Source of the DNA: CAWBLP01 sp963721065
Lineage (GTDB): Bacteria; Pseudomonadota; Alphaproteobacteria; Acetobacterales; Acetobacteraceae
DNA length: 64,000 nt
Assembly (NCBI GenBank): GCA_963721065.1
Contig: CAVRHO010000008.1
Coordinates: forward strand, 62,001-126,000
Direction: 5' to 3'
The stretch's first letter is position 1. The number at the start of each line of letters is the position of its first letter. The position numbers were made by a program, and so were the translations under genes. The notes under the pieces were generated by a model. It was not told the DNA's origin. It did not search any database and worked only from the letters and a program-made list of their open reading frames with translations. Below, one piece after another: positions 1-8,801 of the stretch.

Positions 1-162
1 GCCGTTGTTGTTGGATTGCGTGCCAGAGCCCTGCGACTGGTTGCCATTCGCGTTCGTGCGTGCCGAGGCGCTGCCCGCCGCAACCATTCCGCCGGCCAAG
101 GCGGCCCCCGCGCCCAGAGCGAAGCGGCGCGAGAGAGCGGATGTGGGTTGGTTCGTTCGCAT
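1..162 (-). CDS. Tat-exported protein, N-terminal fragment
   Basis: The first 54 codons of a minus-strand gene that runs off the left edge. The ATG at 162 has GGAGG (168-172) five bases upstream, which fixes the start. The peptide opens with a twin-arginine export signal: SRRFALG at residues 9-15, a hydrophobic stretch (about 16-28) and an AxA-like cleavage site near SASA. An Asn/Gln/Gly/Ser-rich segment follows, as in the linker of a secreted or cell-surface protein. The mature domain lies outside the window, so no function can be given. Export through the Tat system is inferred from the signal. Confidence 0.7.
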   Translation of the reverse strand, partial: MRTNQPTSALSRRFALGAGAALAGGMVAAGSASARTNANGNQSQGSGTQSNNNG

Positions 163-520
163 GATAGCCTCCGTTGATCCCACGGGCGAGATAGCAGCGC
201 CGATAAACGCACGGGAGTAACAGCGCCGTGCCACAAGGACTATTTATGAAGACTGACTGACATCTTCAGACCGTGCATGCCCGTACAATACGGCCTAAAT
301 GACACCCGGAAAGCACATTTTGATACAGGTCAGTTGGTGCTGCGTGAGCGGCCGCCGGCGCAATTACTGCGCGGAGGGCGCAACGCCCGACTGAACGGTT
401 CCGCCGGGCGAACAGCCTGTCCAAAATTCTGCTCGGCCCCCACTCGCCGGATACCCACTGATTGCAGCTATCGGCAGGCTGCCGCAAACTCACCACCGTC
501 GCAGAGGAGAGAGCCGCACC
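163..520. other. intergenic, divergent promoter region
   Basis: This gap lies between two divergent genes. No coding frame here has a convincing start or recognisable protein. Around 225-310 the base composition is less GC-rich than in the genes, as expected for promoters. No clear operator palindrome or riboswitch was seen. Confidence 0.4.
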
Positions 521-1561
521 GTGGACCATGCCGACGCCTTCATTGCCGCGCTGCCCAAAGCCGAACTGCATATGCACCTGGAAGGCAGCATCGAGCCCGA
601 ATTGATGCTGGAACTCGCCGCGCGCAACCACATCGCTCTGCCGTGGGCCAGCGCGGATGCGTTGCGGGCGGCGTACCGCTTCACCAACCTGCAATCCTTT
701 CTCGACCTGTACTATGCCGGCTGCCAGGTTCTGCAGCAGGAGCAGGATTTCTACGACATGACGCTGTCGTACCTGCGCCGGGCGCATGCCGACCGCGTCC
801 TGCGCGCCGAAGTCCTTCTTGGCCTGCAGAACTTCACGCTGCGCGGCATCGACGCTGCAACGGTCCTGACAGGCGTCCTGCGGGCGTTCGATGACGCGGC
901 CAGGACGTTCGGCATCAGTGCCGCGCTGATGATCGTCGTGCAGCGCCATCGCTCGGAGGAAGCGGCCTTCACGCTGCTCGAGGAGATCATGCCATGGTCC
1001 CGGCACATCATTGCGATGGGCCTTGGTGGGGCCGAACTCGGGAATCCTCCGTCACGCTTTGCGCGCTTCTTCCAGGCGTGCCGGGAACGCGGCTTCCGCA
1101 TCGTCATCCATGCCGGCGAGGAGGGGCCGGCGTCCTATGTGCGCGAGGCAATCGAATTGCTCGGCACGGATCGCATCGACCACGGCAATGCCTGTGTCGA
1201 GGACCCCGACCTTGTCCGCCACATCGCATCCCGCGGTACGCCGCTGACGTTGTGCCCGCTGTCGAATCTCAGGCTCAACGTCGTGTCGTCGCTGGAACGC
1301 CATCCGTTGAAGACGCTGATGGAGGCCGGTGTGATGGTCACGATCAACTCCGACGATCCGTCATATTTCGGCGGCTACATCAACGACAACTTCATCGCAT
1401 GCCGGGATTCGCTGGGGCTGACGCGCGACGCACTTGCGGAAATCGCCCGTAACAGCTTCAGGGCAGCCTTCATTCCCGATGCGGAGAAGCAAGACTATCT
1501 GCGGCAGATCGACGACCATGTTGCCGGGTTCGGCCGTGGTGACAACCCGCGTATCGTTTGA
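521..1561 (+). CDS. adenine deaminase (adenosine deaminase superfamily)
   Basis: A 346-residue amidohydrolase-fold nucleoside/base deaminase, predicted to hydrolyse adenine to hypoxanthine and ammonia in purine salvage. Visible motifs are the metal-binding HMHLEGS (His17, His19), VIHAGEEGP (His197 and catalytic Glu200), RIDHG, CPLSN and NSDDPSYFGGY (Asp278-Asp279). NSDDP-YFGGY is typical of the adenine-specific branch (Pseudomonas-type ADE), whereas true adenosine deaminases usually carry a different sequence here; that is why adenine deaminase is preferred. The start is a GTG with AGAGGAGA about 12 bases upstream; no in-frame ATG lies nearby. The length is normal for the family. It stands alone and converges on the antiporter gene. 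Adenosine as substrate remains the alternative. Confidence 0.85.
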   Translation: MDHADAFIAALPKAELHMHLEGSIEPELMLELAARNHIALPWASADALRAAYRFTNLQSFLDLYYAGCQVLQQEQDFYDMTLSYLRRAHADRVLRAEVLLGLQNFTLRGIDAATVLTGVLRAFDDAARTFGISAALMIVVQRHRSEEAAFTLLEEIMPWSRHIIAMGLGGAELGNPPSRFARFFQACRERGFRIVIHAGEEGPASYVREAIELLGTDRIDHGNACVEDPDLVRHIASRGTPLTLCPLSNLRLNVVSSLERHPLKTLMEAGVMVTINSDDPSYFGGYINDNFIACRDSLGLTRDALAEIARNSFRAAFIPDAEKQDYLRQIDDHVAGFGRGDNPRIV

Positions 1562-1585
1562 CCGTTGGCCGAACGCGCCCGCGCC

Positions 1586-1668
1586 ATTGTCGGCGCAGGC
1601 CGACCATCCACGATCGTGCCGATGACAGCGAAGGAAGGACGTGGCGGCCGGCCTTCTCCGGCCACGAG
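1586..1668. repeat. R2 hairpin element, degenerate copy
   Basis: Inverted repeat between the convergent deaminase and antiporter genes. The left arm is a TCGGCGCAGGCCGACCATCC-like stretch; the right arm is GACGTGG followed by GGCCGGCCTTCTCCGGCCACG. It matches other R2 copies in the window in arm sequence and order. It could serve as a bidirectional transcription stop, but there is no U-tract. Confidence 0.55.
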
Positions 1669-1728
1669 GCGATGTGCCGTTCGGCGGCGCGATGGCCGAT
1701 TGCCTGCCAGCCTCGCCCACCCCCAGGT

Positions 1729-2745
1729 TCAGGTGCCGTACAGGTACAGGAAGTAGGAATTCAGCAGATACATCGTGAACAGCGCCAGGCTCGTCCATCC
1801 GACGCTGCGGAGCACACGCGCGCGCGGCCGGTAAACCAGTCCGACGATGACGATGCCCGACATGATCACGGCCGACATCGCCGATACCGCATGCACCGGC
1901 GAGACGTGGTAGAGCAACGGTCCTTGCGGGAACAGCAGGTCGTCGATGCCGAGCACGAGGATGTTGAACAGGTTGCTGCCCAGCAGGTTGGCCACAGCCA
2001 TGTCGAGCGCACCGATGCGGCAGGCGGCGGTGGTCACAATCAGCTCCGGCAGCGAGGTCACCGCCGCCACCATCAAGGTCCCCACGAAGGTGCGATTCCA
2101 GCCCATCTGTTCGGCCAGTTGCGCAGCAACGAAGGGCAGGGCGGTACCCGCGGCAACGATCACCACGGCCGCGGCGACATAGATCGTCGTCGCGCGACGC
2201 AGGGTCAGATCGGGATAGCGGCTGGCTGACGCTTCCGTGGCTTCTTCGCGGTGCTCGCGTTCATAGGTGAACACCGCGCGGACGGCGAGCGCGTACAGCA
2301 GGAAGATGATCGGCGTATAGCTGCCGATACCGAACAGCGCAAAGGTCGCGCCCTGGCCGTGCAGCAGCAGGCTGATGCCGACGAAGCCGACCAGCAGCAC
2401 GCCGAATCCGGCGGACAGTATGTGGCCCTGGCGGACGCGGCGATACACGCTCTCGCCACGCTGGATGAAGTCCAGAACGACGAGCATGGCCAGGTTGAAC
2501 ACGCAGCTTCCCAGCACGTCGCCCACGGCGATATCCGGGGTGTCGGCGAACCGTACCGCGCTGACTCCGGTCATCAGCTCGGGCAGGGAGGTGACCGTCG
2601 CCATCATGATCAGGCCGATCCAGTTGCCGGACAGGCCCAGCTTGTCGGCGATGACGTCGCCGCTGCGCGACAGTTTCGGGCCGGCCGCGCCCACCAGGGC
2701 GAGGCAGGCGGCGAACTGAAGCCATGCGAGAAGCAGCGGATTCAA
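1729..2745 (-). CDS. sodium/calcium exchanger family protein
   Basis: A 338-residue inner-membrane cation antiporter of the Ca2+:cation antiporter (CaCA, YrbG-like) superfamily. It has about ten hydrophobic segments in two inverted halves. Each half carries the ion-binding alpha-repeat signature: ATVTSLPEL followed by GDVLGSCVFN near residues 50-85, and AAVTSLPELIVT followed by ANLLGSNLFN near 230-265. A charged loop (residues about 160-180, YEREHREEATEAS) separates the halves. By family it exchanges Ca2+ for Na+ or H+; the exact ions cannot be read from sequence. It is last in the minus-strand series behind the FAH-family gene, with a gap of about 220 bases, so co-transcription is uncertain. 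Confidence 0.85.
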   Translation of the reverse strand: MNPLLLAWLQFAACLALVGAAGPKLSRSGDVIADKLGLSGNWIGLIMMATVTSLPELMTGVSAVRFADTPDIAVGDVLGSCVFNLAMLVVLDFIQRGESVYRRVRQGHILSAGFGVLLVGFVGISLLLHGQGATFALFGIGSYTPIIFLLYALAVRAVFTYEREHREEATEASASRYPDLTLRRATTIYVAAAVVIVAAGTALPFVAAQLAEQMGWNRTFVGTLMVAAVTSLPELIVTTAACRIGALDMAVANLLGSNLFNILVLGIDDLLFPQGPLLYHVSPVHAVSAMSAVIMSGIVIVGLVYRPRARVLRSVGWTSLALFTMYLLNSYFLYLYGT

Positions 2746-2947
2746 GCGAGGGGCACCAGGGGCTGAGGATCTGCAGGCGTGCTGCGCCGGTTTGGCGTCC
2801 GCGCCGCCGCGCGGGAGGTGGCGCGATCAGCAGGGACGATAGAGAGCGGGCGGGCTGCGTCCATTGACCTGAATCAACCCGGGGGAAGCGGTCGGGGCAG
2901 GGGGTGATACCCGCCCGCGCCATGCCCCGCTGGCGCCATGCCCCGCC

Positions 2948-2985
2948 CGCGCTACGCCTGGGCCCGCGCTACGCCTGGGCCCGCG
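2948..2985. repeat. 17-bp direct duplication over a stop codon
   Basis: CGCGCTACGCCTGGGCC occurs twice head to tail (2948-2964 and 2965-2981), followed by the start of a third unit. The minus-strand TAG of the FAH-family gene (2969-2971) lies in the right-hand copy, so the duplication repeats the last codons and the stop just downstream of the gene. Confidence 0.8.
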
Positions 2986-3754
2986 CAAATGGATTGCGCA
3001 GAACGCCAAGCCCGGTGATCTCCACCTCCACGACGTCACCGTGCTTCAGGTCGGGCGAGGTGCCGTCGGTGCCCATCCAGATCACATCACCCGGGTACAG
3101 CGTCAGGTACCGCGTCATCGCTTCGATGTAGGTCGGGATGTCGAAGATCATTTCGTTGGTCTTGAAGCGCAGGCTTTCCTGGCCGTTGACCCGCACGATC
3201 GTCTGCATCGCATCGAGGTCTGCGTCGGTGTCGATCCACGGGCCCATCGGCTTGAACGTATCGGCGTTCTTGCCGCGCCAGAAGGTGCGGTCGCCGCGCT
3301 GCCATGTGCGCTCGCTGACGTCATTGCCGATCGTGTAGCCGAACACGCAGGACATGGCGTCGGCCTTCGACAGATGCTTCGCCTGCTTGCCGATCACGAC
3401 GACCAGCTCGCCTTCGTAATTCATCTTTTCCGTGGCGTCGTGCGGGATGATCACCGTGCCGTTGTGCGGCAGCAGGGCGTTGTTGGCGCGATAGCCGATG
3501 TCGGGCTTTTCCGGGAACACCGGCTGCACGCCACGCTTGGCGGCCATTTCGCGGATATGCGCGGCGTAGTTGATGCCGGCGCAGTAGAAAGTGCGCGGCA
3601 CCACCGGCACCTCCAATGTCACATCGGCCAGCTTGTACGTCGCGCCGGTGGGCTGCGGGTTGCCCCAGGGTTCCCCGCTGATCTCGCGCACCGTATCGCT
3701 GTCCAGTGAGCCGAACGCGGTGCGACCTTCATGAGTGAAGCGGATCCAGCGCAT
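2969..3754 (-). CDS. fumarylacetoacetate hydrolase family protein
   Basis: A 261-residue FAH-fold enzyme. An N-terminal subdomain (about 1-75) leads into the catalytic domain with YCAGINYAAH, the acidic metal-binding segment MNYEGELVVVIGK, a second acidic segment VFGYTIGNDVSERTWQ, and the C-terminal GDVIWMGTDGTSP and HGDVVEVEI signature. Members cleave or decarboxylate acyl-pyruvate-type compounds in aromatic catabolism (for example fumarylpyruvate hydrolase or HpaG-like isomerase/decarboxylase) using Mg2+. The precise substrate cannot be assigned. It lies downstream of eipB on the same strand with a gap of about 175 bases, so it may be a separate unit. Confidence 0.85.
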   Translation of the reverse strand: MRWIRFTHEGRTAFGSLDSDTVREISGEPWGNPQPTGATYKLADVTLEVPVVPRTFYCAGINYAAHIREMAAKRGVQPVFPEKPDIGYRANNALLPHNGTVIIPHDATEKMNYEGELVVVIGKQAKHLSKADAMSCVFGYTIGNDVSERTWQRGDRTFWRGKNADTFKPMGPWIDTDADLDAMQTIVRVNGQESLRFKTNEMIFDIPTYIEAMTRYLTLYPGDVIWMGTDGTSPDLKHGDVVEVEITGLGVLRNPFARAQA

Positions 3755-3928
3755 GGTTCAGCGTGCTCCCTGGACGCCGATAGGCGCGCATGCAGCGATG
3801 ACGGACATTCGTCTTCCTCCCCTGTGGGCCGGATGAAGCGTAGGTCCGCAGCAGCAGGTTGGCGAGTTGGGCAGCGGGCCCGGCCCGCCCCTCACGACAG
3901 GGCGGCCGTGCAGCGCCTGGCCGTCAGG

Positions 3929-4741
3929 TCAGCACTTGTGCGGCAGCAGGCGGAACTGGGTCATCTGGCCGTCCATGACGAAGTCGCCGAAATCCATCTG
4001 CAGGTTGTTGGCCACGCCATTCTCCCAGTAGCGCATGCCCACTTCGTAGTCCGGCAGGATGGTGCCGGGTTTGCGCTCAAAGAACGCCAGGCGCACCCGC
4101 GCGCTGGGCAGCGCGGATAGCGCCGGCCACTTGGTGTGCATCGGCGGCTTGCGGTCGATCACCACGATCGAGCTGTCCTCCGCCCCGTTCTCGTCGGTGC
4201 CGTCGAACAGCGGCAGCGCCATGAATTTCTTGCCGTCCTGCGCGCCGGCGAGCAGTGTTGCCGTGTGCATCATGGGAAACAGCGTACCGGCCGGCAGTTT
4301 CACCACTTTCGGCTTCGGCAGCGTGTAGTGGACCTCGCCGGGCCCGCCCAGCCGCTCCAGGGTTGCATAACCGTCGGTCTGGCTGGTGACCGCCGTTTCG
4401 GTGGTCTGCTTCATGTGGAAGCGGAACTTCAGCCCGTCCTTGGATTCCCAGGTGGCGTAGTCGGACACCAGCGCGATGTCCTGGCCGTCGGTGTTGGTGA
4501 TGGTGATATCCAGCCGCTGTCGCGTCGCCCAGCCGTCGCAGGCGTCCATCACCTCGTAGCCCATGCTGCCATGCGCGGCGACGATGTTGCCGCCTGGCGC
4601 GCTCTGCAGGGTCAGGGTGTACAGCGCGCGGTGCGCCGCCAGGCCGGCAGTACTGACCGGGGCGGACACGCCGGCGGCCCGGCCGGTTCCGGGCGCCCAG
4701 GCGACAAGGAGCAGCAGGACCAGAGCGGCACGAAAGCGCAT
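3929..4741 (-). CDS. eipB: EipB-like periplasmic envelope protein (DUF1849)
   Basis: A 270-residue exported protein. An ATG at 4741 gives a clean Sec signal peptide (MRFRAALVLLLLVAW..RAAG), so it is preferred over upstream in-frame starts. The mature part has the EipB pattern: AHRALYTLTL near the start, YEVMDACDGW, WESKDGLKF, GTLFPMMHT and a C-terminal LLPHKC. Two cysteines remain, Cys68 and the last residue Cys270, matching the conserved disulfide that closes the spiral beta-sheet of Brucella EipB. EipB supports cell-envelope integrity in Alphaproteobacteria. It follows fabH by about 150 bases on the same strand, a plausible link to lipid and envelope synthesis. Confidence 0.85.
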   Translation of the reverse strand: MRFRAALVLLLLVAWAPGTGRAAGVSAPVSTAGLAAHRALYTLTLQSAPGGNIVAAHGSMGYEVMDACDGWATRQRLDITITNTDGQDIALVSDYATWESKDGLKFRFHMKQTTETAVTSQTDGYATLERLGGPGEVHYTLPKPKVVKLPAGTLFPMMHTATLLAGAQDGKKFMALPLFDGTDENGAEDSSIVVIDRKPPMHTKWPALSALPSARVRLAFFERKPGTILPDYEVGMRYWENGVANNLQMDFGDFVMDGQMTQFRLLPHKC

Positions 4742-4888
4742 GGACGTCTCCAAGATAGCGGCCGGGTGCGGACTCGGCCGCCGGGCCTGTGACGGTGAAG
4801 CCACCATAGGTAGGCCTGCAGGCCTGCACCAGTGAGTCTCTCCGCGGCCGGCATCCACGCGGACCGGGACCGTCCGGCGCCCGTGGCG

Positions 4889-5878
4889 CTACATCCGGAC
4901 CAGCGCGGACCCCCAGGTCAGGCCGCCGCCCAGCGCCTCCAGCAGCACCAGGTCGCCCTTGCGGATGCGGCCGTCGCGGTAGGCCTCGGCCAGGGCCAGC
5001 GGCACGGAGGCCGCCGAGGTATTCGCATGCCGATCGACCGTCACCACCACCCGCTCGCTGGGCAGGCCCAGCTTTCGGCCCATGCCCTCGATGATGCGCA
5101 GATTGGCCTGGTGTGGCACCAGCCAGTCGATGTCCCGGCGGGTCAGGCCGTTGGCGGCCAGCGCCTCGTCCACCGCCTCGGCCAGCCGGGTGACGGCGTG
5201 GCGGAACACTTCCCGGCCGTTCATCACCAGGTGCCCGGGCTTGTCGTGCCGGCCCACCGCACCATCGACATACAGGATATCGCCCAGCGAGCCCTGGGCG
5301 TGCAGGTGGGTGGACAGGATGCCGCGGTCGATGGTGCCCCGGCCCTCGCCGGCACGCAGGAACACCGCGCCGGCCCCGTCGCCGAACAGCACGCAGGTGC
5401 CGCGGTCCTGCCAGTTGAGGATGCGGGAATAGACCTCGCTGCCGATCACCAGCGCACCGCGCGCCTGGCCGGAACGGATCATCGAGTCGGCCACCGACAG
5501 CGCGTAGATGAAGCCGGCGCATGCCGCCGCCAGATCGAAGCCGAATCCGCCGGGCACGCCCAGCGCAGCCTGCACGCGCAGCGCGGTGGCGGGGAAGGCC
5601 TGGTCCGGCGTGCTGGTGGCCAGGATGATGGCGTCCACCTCGGACGGCTCCGCCCCGGCGTCGGCCAGCGCGGCGCGGGCCGCTTCGGTGCCCATGAAGG
5701 CGGCCGTCTCATGCGGGCCGGCGATGTAGCGCTGGCGGATGCCCGTGCGCTCCTGAATCCAGGAGTCGGAGGTCTCCACCGTGCCGGCGAGCTCGTCATT
5801 GCTGACCACGCGCTCGGGCAGGTAGGCGCCGATACCGGCAACGATGGAACGAGTGGGCATCGGCATCCTGTGTGTCAT
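4889..5878 (-). CDS. fabH: 3-oxoacyl-ACP synthase III
   Basis: A 329-residue condensing enzyme that starts type II fatty-acid synthesis by joining acetyl-CoA to malonyl-ACP. With the start at 5878, the thiolase-fold triad is Cys120 (DLAAACAGF), His256 (LVPHQAN) and Asn286 (RHANTSAAS); the glycine-rich GGGLTWGSALV closes the protein. The ATG at 5878 shares a base with the plsX stop (TGATG), indicating translational coupling. ATGs at 5866 and 5860 are alternatives; the last has AGGA upstream and gives the more usual N-terminus MPTRSIVAGIG. Third in the conserved rpmF-plsX-fabH cluster. Confidence 0.95.
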   Translation of the reverse strand: MTHRMPMPTRSIVAGIGAYLPERVVSNDELAGTVETSDSWIQERTGIRQRYIAGPHETAAFMGTEAARAALADAGAEPSEVDAIILATSTPDQAFPATALRVQAALGVPGGFGFDLAAACAGFIYALSVADSMIRSGQARGALVIGSEVYSRILNWQDRGTCVLFGDGAGAVFLRAGEGRGTIDRGILSTHLHAQGSLGDILYVDGAVGRHDKPGHLVMNGREVFRHAVTRLAEAVDEALAANGLTRRDIDWLVPHQANLRIIEGMGRKLGLPSERVVVTVDRHANTSAASVPLALAEAYRDGRIRKGDLVLLEALGGGLTWGSALVRM

Positions 5879-6946
5879 CAGCCGGTAACGAGTCGCGAAT
5901 TGACCCCGTTTTTCTCCTGCGGCGTCAGATTGTCCAGGCCAATCAGGGCAAGACCCTCGCGGATGTGGTCGTTGAACCGGTGCACGACCATGTCCATCGC
6001 CACATCCATCGCGTGGGCGAAACCCTCGGCATCGGTGCCGCCGTGCGACTTCACCACGACGCCGTTCAGCCCGACCATCACCGCGCCGTTGTAGCGCCGC
6101 GGGTCGAGCCACTCGCGCAGCCGGTCCAGCCCGGAGCGGGCCAGCAGATAGCCCAGGCGGGCGGGGACGCTGCTGGTGAACACCTGGCGCAGCAGCTCGC
6201 CGATGAGCTTCAGCGTGCCCTCGCCGGTCTTCAGCGCGACATTGCCGGTGAAGCCGTCGGTGACAACCACGTCGGTGGTGCCGGCGGCGATGTCGTGGCC
6301 CTCGACGAAGCCGTGGAACTGCGGGGCGATGGGGCTGGCGCGCAGGATCTCCGACGCCTGGCGCACCGTGTCGTCGCCCTTCAGCTCCTCCGAGCCGACA
6401 TTCAGCAGGCCGATCGAGGGCGAGGTGAGGCCCAGCACGGTGCGGGCGAACACGTCTCCCATCACCGCGAACTGCACCAGGTTCCGGGCGTCGCACTGCA
6501 CGTTGGCGCCCAGGTCCAGCATCACCACGTCGCCACGGGCCGAGGGGCCGATCGCGGCCATCGCCGGCCGGTCGATGCCCGGCAGCGATTTCAGCACGAT
6601 CTTGGCCAGCGCCAGCAGCGCGCCGGTGTTTCCGGCGGACACCACGCCGGAGGCCTCACCGTTGGCAACGGCATCGATCGCCAGCCGCATGGAGGACTTG
6701 CGTGAGCGCAACGCGGCGGTCGGCTTCATGTCATTGCCGATCACCTCGGTGGCGTGGCAGAATCGTGCAGGCGGCACTCGCCCGCTTGTGCTGGCGGAGC
6801 AACGGCGCGATTCGCGCTTCGTCGCCCACCAGCAGGAACCGGGCGCCGGGATGGCGTTCGGCCGCAATCTCCAGGCCGTCGATCACCATCTCGGGGGCGT
6901 GATCGCCCCCCATGGCATCGACCGCCAATGCGTATTCTGCGGTCAA
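5878..6946 (-). pseudogene. plsX: phosphate acyltransferase PlsX, frameshifted
   Basis: PlsX makes acyl-phosphate from acyl-ACP, the first step of phospholipid synthesis in most bacteria. The protein is split over two frames. The first (start TTG at 6946) gives the classic LAVDAMGGDHAPE and LLVGDEARI and runs to CTI; the rest, from HATEVIGNDMKPTAAL through SAGNTGALLALAKI, VVVTDGFTGNVALKTGEG and YNGAVMVGLNGVVVKSHG, lies one base out of frame. At the junction (minus-strand bases 6760-6757) CTGC stands where one codon such as CGC is expected, so a single extra base explains the break. Without it the protein would be complete at about 355 residues. It lies 31 bases after rpmF and overlaps fabH. 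Because PlsX is normally indispensable, a sequence error is more likely than a dead gene. Confidence 0.85.
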
Positions 6947-6977
6947 GGTCGGGACGCCGACACGCGGCTGCCCCAGG

Positions 6978-7181
6978 TCAGGCCCGGACAGCGCCCTTCA
7001 GCGCCTTCCCGGCCTCCACCACTTCCCGCCCGTCATAGAAGCCGCAGTGGCTGCAGACGTGGTGCGGGCGCTTCAGTTCGCCGCAATTCGGGCACTCGCC
7101 GTGGGCCTCGCGCGGCAGCGCGTGGTGGCTGCGGCGCATGCCGCGGCGGGACGGTGAGGTTTTTCTCTTGGGAACAGCCAT
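6978..7181 (-). CDS. rpmF: 50S ribosomal protein L32
   Basis: A 67-residue protein with the L32 start MAVPKRKTSPSRRGMRRSHHAL and a four-cysteine zinc ribbon (CPNC and CSHC). The ATG at 7181 gives the standard N-terminus. It is a structural component of the large ribosomal subunit. The following genes are plsX and fabH, the usual bacterial arrangement coupling ribosome and membrane-lipid production. Confidence 0.97.
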   Translation of the reverse strand: MAVPKRKTSPSRRGMRRSHHALPREAHGECPNCGELKRPHHVCSHCGFYDGREVVEAGKALKGAVRA

Positions 7182-7317
7182 GGGACTACGCCCCTCATTC
7201 CTTGCTAGGGCCCCGCAGGTGGGAGGGGGCATTCATTCGGATGGACATAACGCGAGGGGCGCCGTCTAGCAGAGGGGGGCGGGGGTCGCAAGGGCGTGTC
7301 CAACCGGAAAATGCCTG

Positions 7318-8181
7318 TCACAAGCGGGTTTGACACTGGTCATGCCCCCCGTGCGCGACCCGCGCGGTGAGTCGGACGCCACCCAGGCTGCCGCTGTCGT
7401 ACAGGCGGGCGATGGTCGTGTAGAACATCTCCTGCGCCTGATAGGCGCCCTCGCCGTGCACCCGGGCGTAGCGAGCGTGGTCGGCCTTCCAGGCGGCGAG
7501 GCGGTCCGCGGCATAGGGTGCCCAGTCGCTGGTCAGGTCGGTCGTGGCGATATCGACGAAGCCGGCCGATCTCAGGTCGTCGGCGTAGCGGTCGATGCCG
7601 GTCACCGTGATACCGAACACGACGGTGCGCACATCCTGCGCGTCCGCCGGAGAGAACGGCGCCCGCATGCACAGGTCCTCAATATGGCAGCCGCCGCCGG
7701 GCCGCAGCGCCCGTGCCATCCGCGTGCAGAGGCGCGGGCGGTCCGGGATGTGCAGGACCGCGAGCCAGCTCACGACGGCGTCGAAGGCGCGGTCGGGGAG
7801 GGGATGAGTCAGCGCGTCGCCGCAGACATGGGTGATTCGGTCGGCCAGGCCGCAGCGGCGGGTCAGGTCGGCGGCGATCACGTCGAGCTCCGGCTGCAGT
7901 TCCAGCGCGGTCACGTGGCAGCCGGTGGTGTGCGCCAGGAAGCGCGCCGGCCCGCCAATGCCCGAGCCGATGTCCAGCACCCGGCTGCCCGGTCCCAGCC
8001 CGAGGCTCTCGGCTGCGGCCTGGATGGCGTCGGTGCCGTGGTAGTGCCACTGGTCGAGGGGGAACAGGGTCTCCGGCGGAATCGGATCGGCCGGCCCGAT
8101 CCCTGTGGCGGCGAGGCCGCGGGCGATCCGGTCCAGGTGGGTGTAGAGCGGCATCGAAGCGATCGTGGCAGGCTTGTCCAT
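7318..8181 (-). CDS. class I SAM-dependent methyltransferase
   Basis: A 287-residue Rossmann-fold methyltransferase. The SAM-binding motif I, VLDIGSGIGGPARF (from residue 69), is followed by LELQP (acidic loop), CGDAL and the post-motif ALRPGGGCHIEDL. The N-terminal LYTHLDRIARGL and the LDQWHYHGTDAI segment resemble small-molecule N- or C-methyltransferases of the sterol/tocopherol type. The start at ATG 8181 is preferred because residues upstream of it look non-coding. A related protein sits at 50737-51582. The substrate is unknown. It is separated from rpmF by about 135 bases on the same strand. Confidence 0.8.
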   Translation of the reverse strand: MDKPATIASMPLYTHLDRIARGLAATGIGPADPIPPETLFPLDQWHYHGTDAIQAAAESLGLGPGSRVLDIGSGIGGPARFLAHTTGCHVTALELQPELDVIAADLTRRCGLADRITHVCGDALTHPLPDRAFDAVVSWLAVLHIPDRPRLCTRMARALRPGGGCHIEDLCMRAPFSPADAQDVRTVVFGITVTGIDRYADDLRSAGFVDIATTDLTSDWAPYAADRLAAWKADHARYARVHGEGAYQAQEMFYTTIARLYDSGSLGGVRLTARVAHGGHDQCQTRL

Positions 8182-8368
8182 GGCAAAGCCTCGTGCGCCG
8201 GAGGAGGGAAAGAGCGCCGTCTCCGCACCGTCACGGCAGGCTCTTTCCGGGGGTGTGATCCGTTCCGTTTGGTCGTCTCGAGGGGCGACCGCCGGCTTAG
8301 CATACCACATGGTGGCGCGGAGAGGCTGCCGGCCCGGCGTGCCACGCCCTGGCGGGCCTTCGCCAAGC

Positions 8369-8484
8369 TGTCAGTTGGATTCGCCCGGTTGTCAGTTGGG
8401 TTTGCCCTGGTTTGTCAGTTGGGTTCGCCGGTTTGTCAGTCGGTTGGGTTCGCCGGTTTGTCAGTCGGTTGGGTTCGCCCGGTT
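8369..8484. repeat. tandem array, about 21-25 bp unit
   Basis: Five imperfect head-to-tail units built on TGTCAGTTGGGTTCGCCGGTT; the last two carry an extra CGGT. The array is T- and G-rich on the plus strand, unlike its GC-balanced surroundings. No regular spacers, so it is not a CRISPR. It lies in the gap between lpxB and the methyltransferase. Confidence 0.85.
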
Positions 8485-8532
8485 GGAAGCTGGAATCGTA
8501 TGGAATTCGTGCGGCCAGTCACCGCTCTCCCG

Positions 8533-8645
8533 CGTCATGGCCGGCCCCTGAGCCGGCCATCTGCCCCCGACAAGGCGAGTTCCGCTGCACCCGACCCGAT
8601 CGTTCCGGTGTCGATGGCCGGGTCAGGCCCGGCCATGACACGAAG
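8533..8645. repeat. R1 palindromic element, copy 1
   Basis: About 113 bp framed by TCATGGCCGGCCCCTGAGCC and GGCCGGGTCAGGCCCGGCCA, each arm itself palindromic. The core CCCGACCCGATCGTTCCGGT recurs in the other R1 copies near 36.0, 44.9 (inverted) and 62.7 kb. Noncoding and intergenic; no terminal target duplication was identified. Confidence 0.8.
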
Positions 8646-8801
8646 GACTGGTGCCGGGGTGCCGATTCTCGCGTGCAGGGGCCTACGCTCGCCACGAGTT
8701 CCGCCCCTCCGATCCGCCTCGCCCCTCCTCCGCCCCCTCCCTGACGGTCGTCGCCACGCCCTGTGCCTGCCGAGGACGCGGGACCGCGCCCTTCGCCTGG
8801 C

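Noticed and set aside
5..220. 71-codon plus-strand frame at the left edge
   Set aside because: It is antisense to the Tat-signal gene, which has a ribosome site and a twin-arginine signal.
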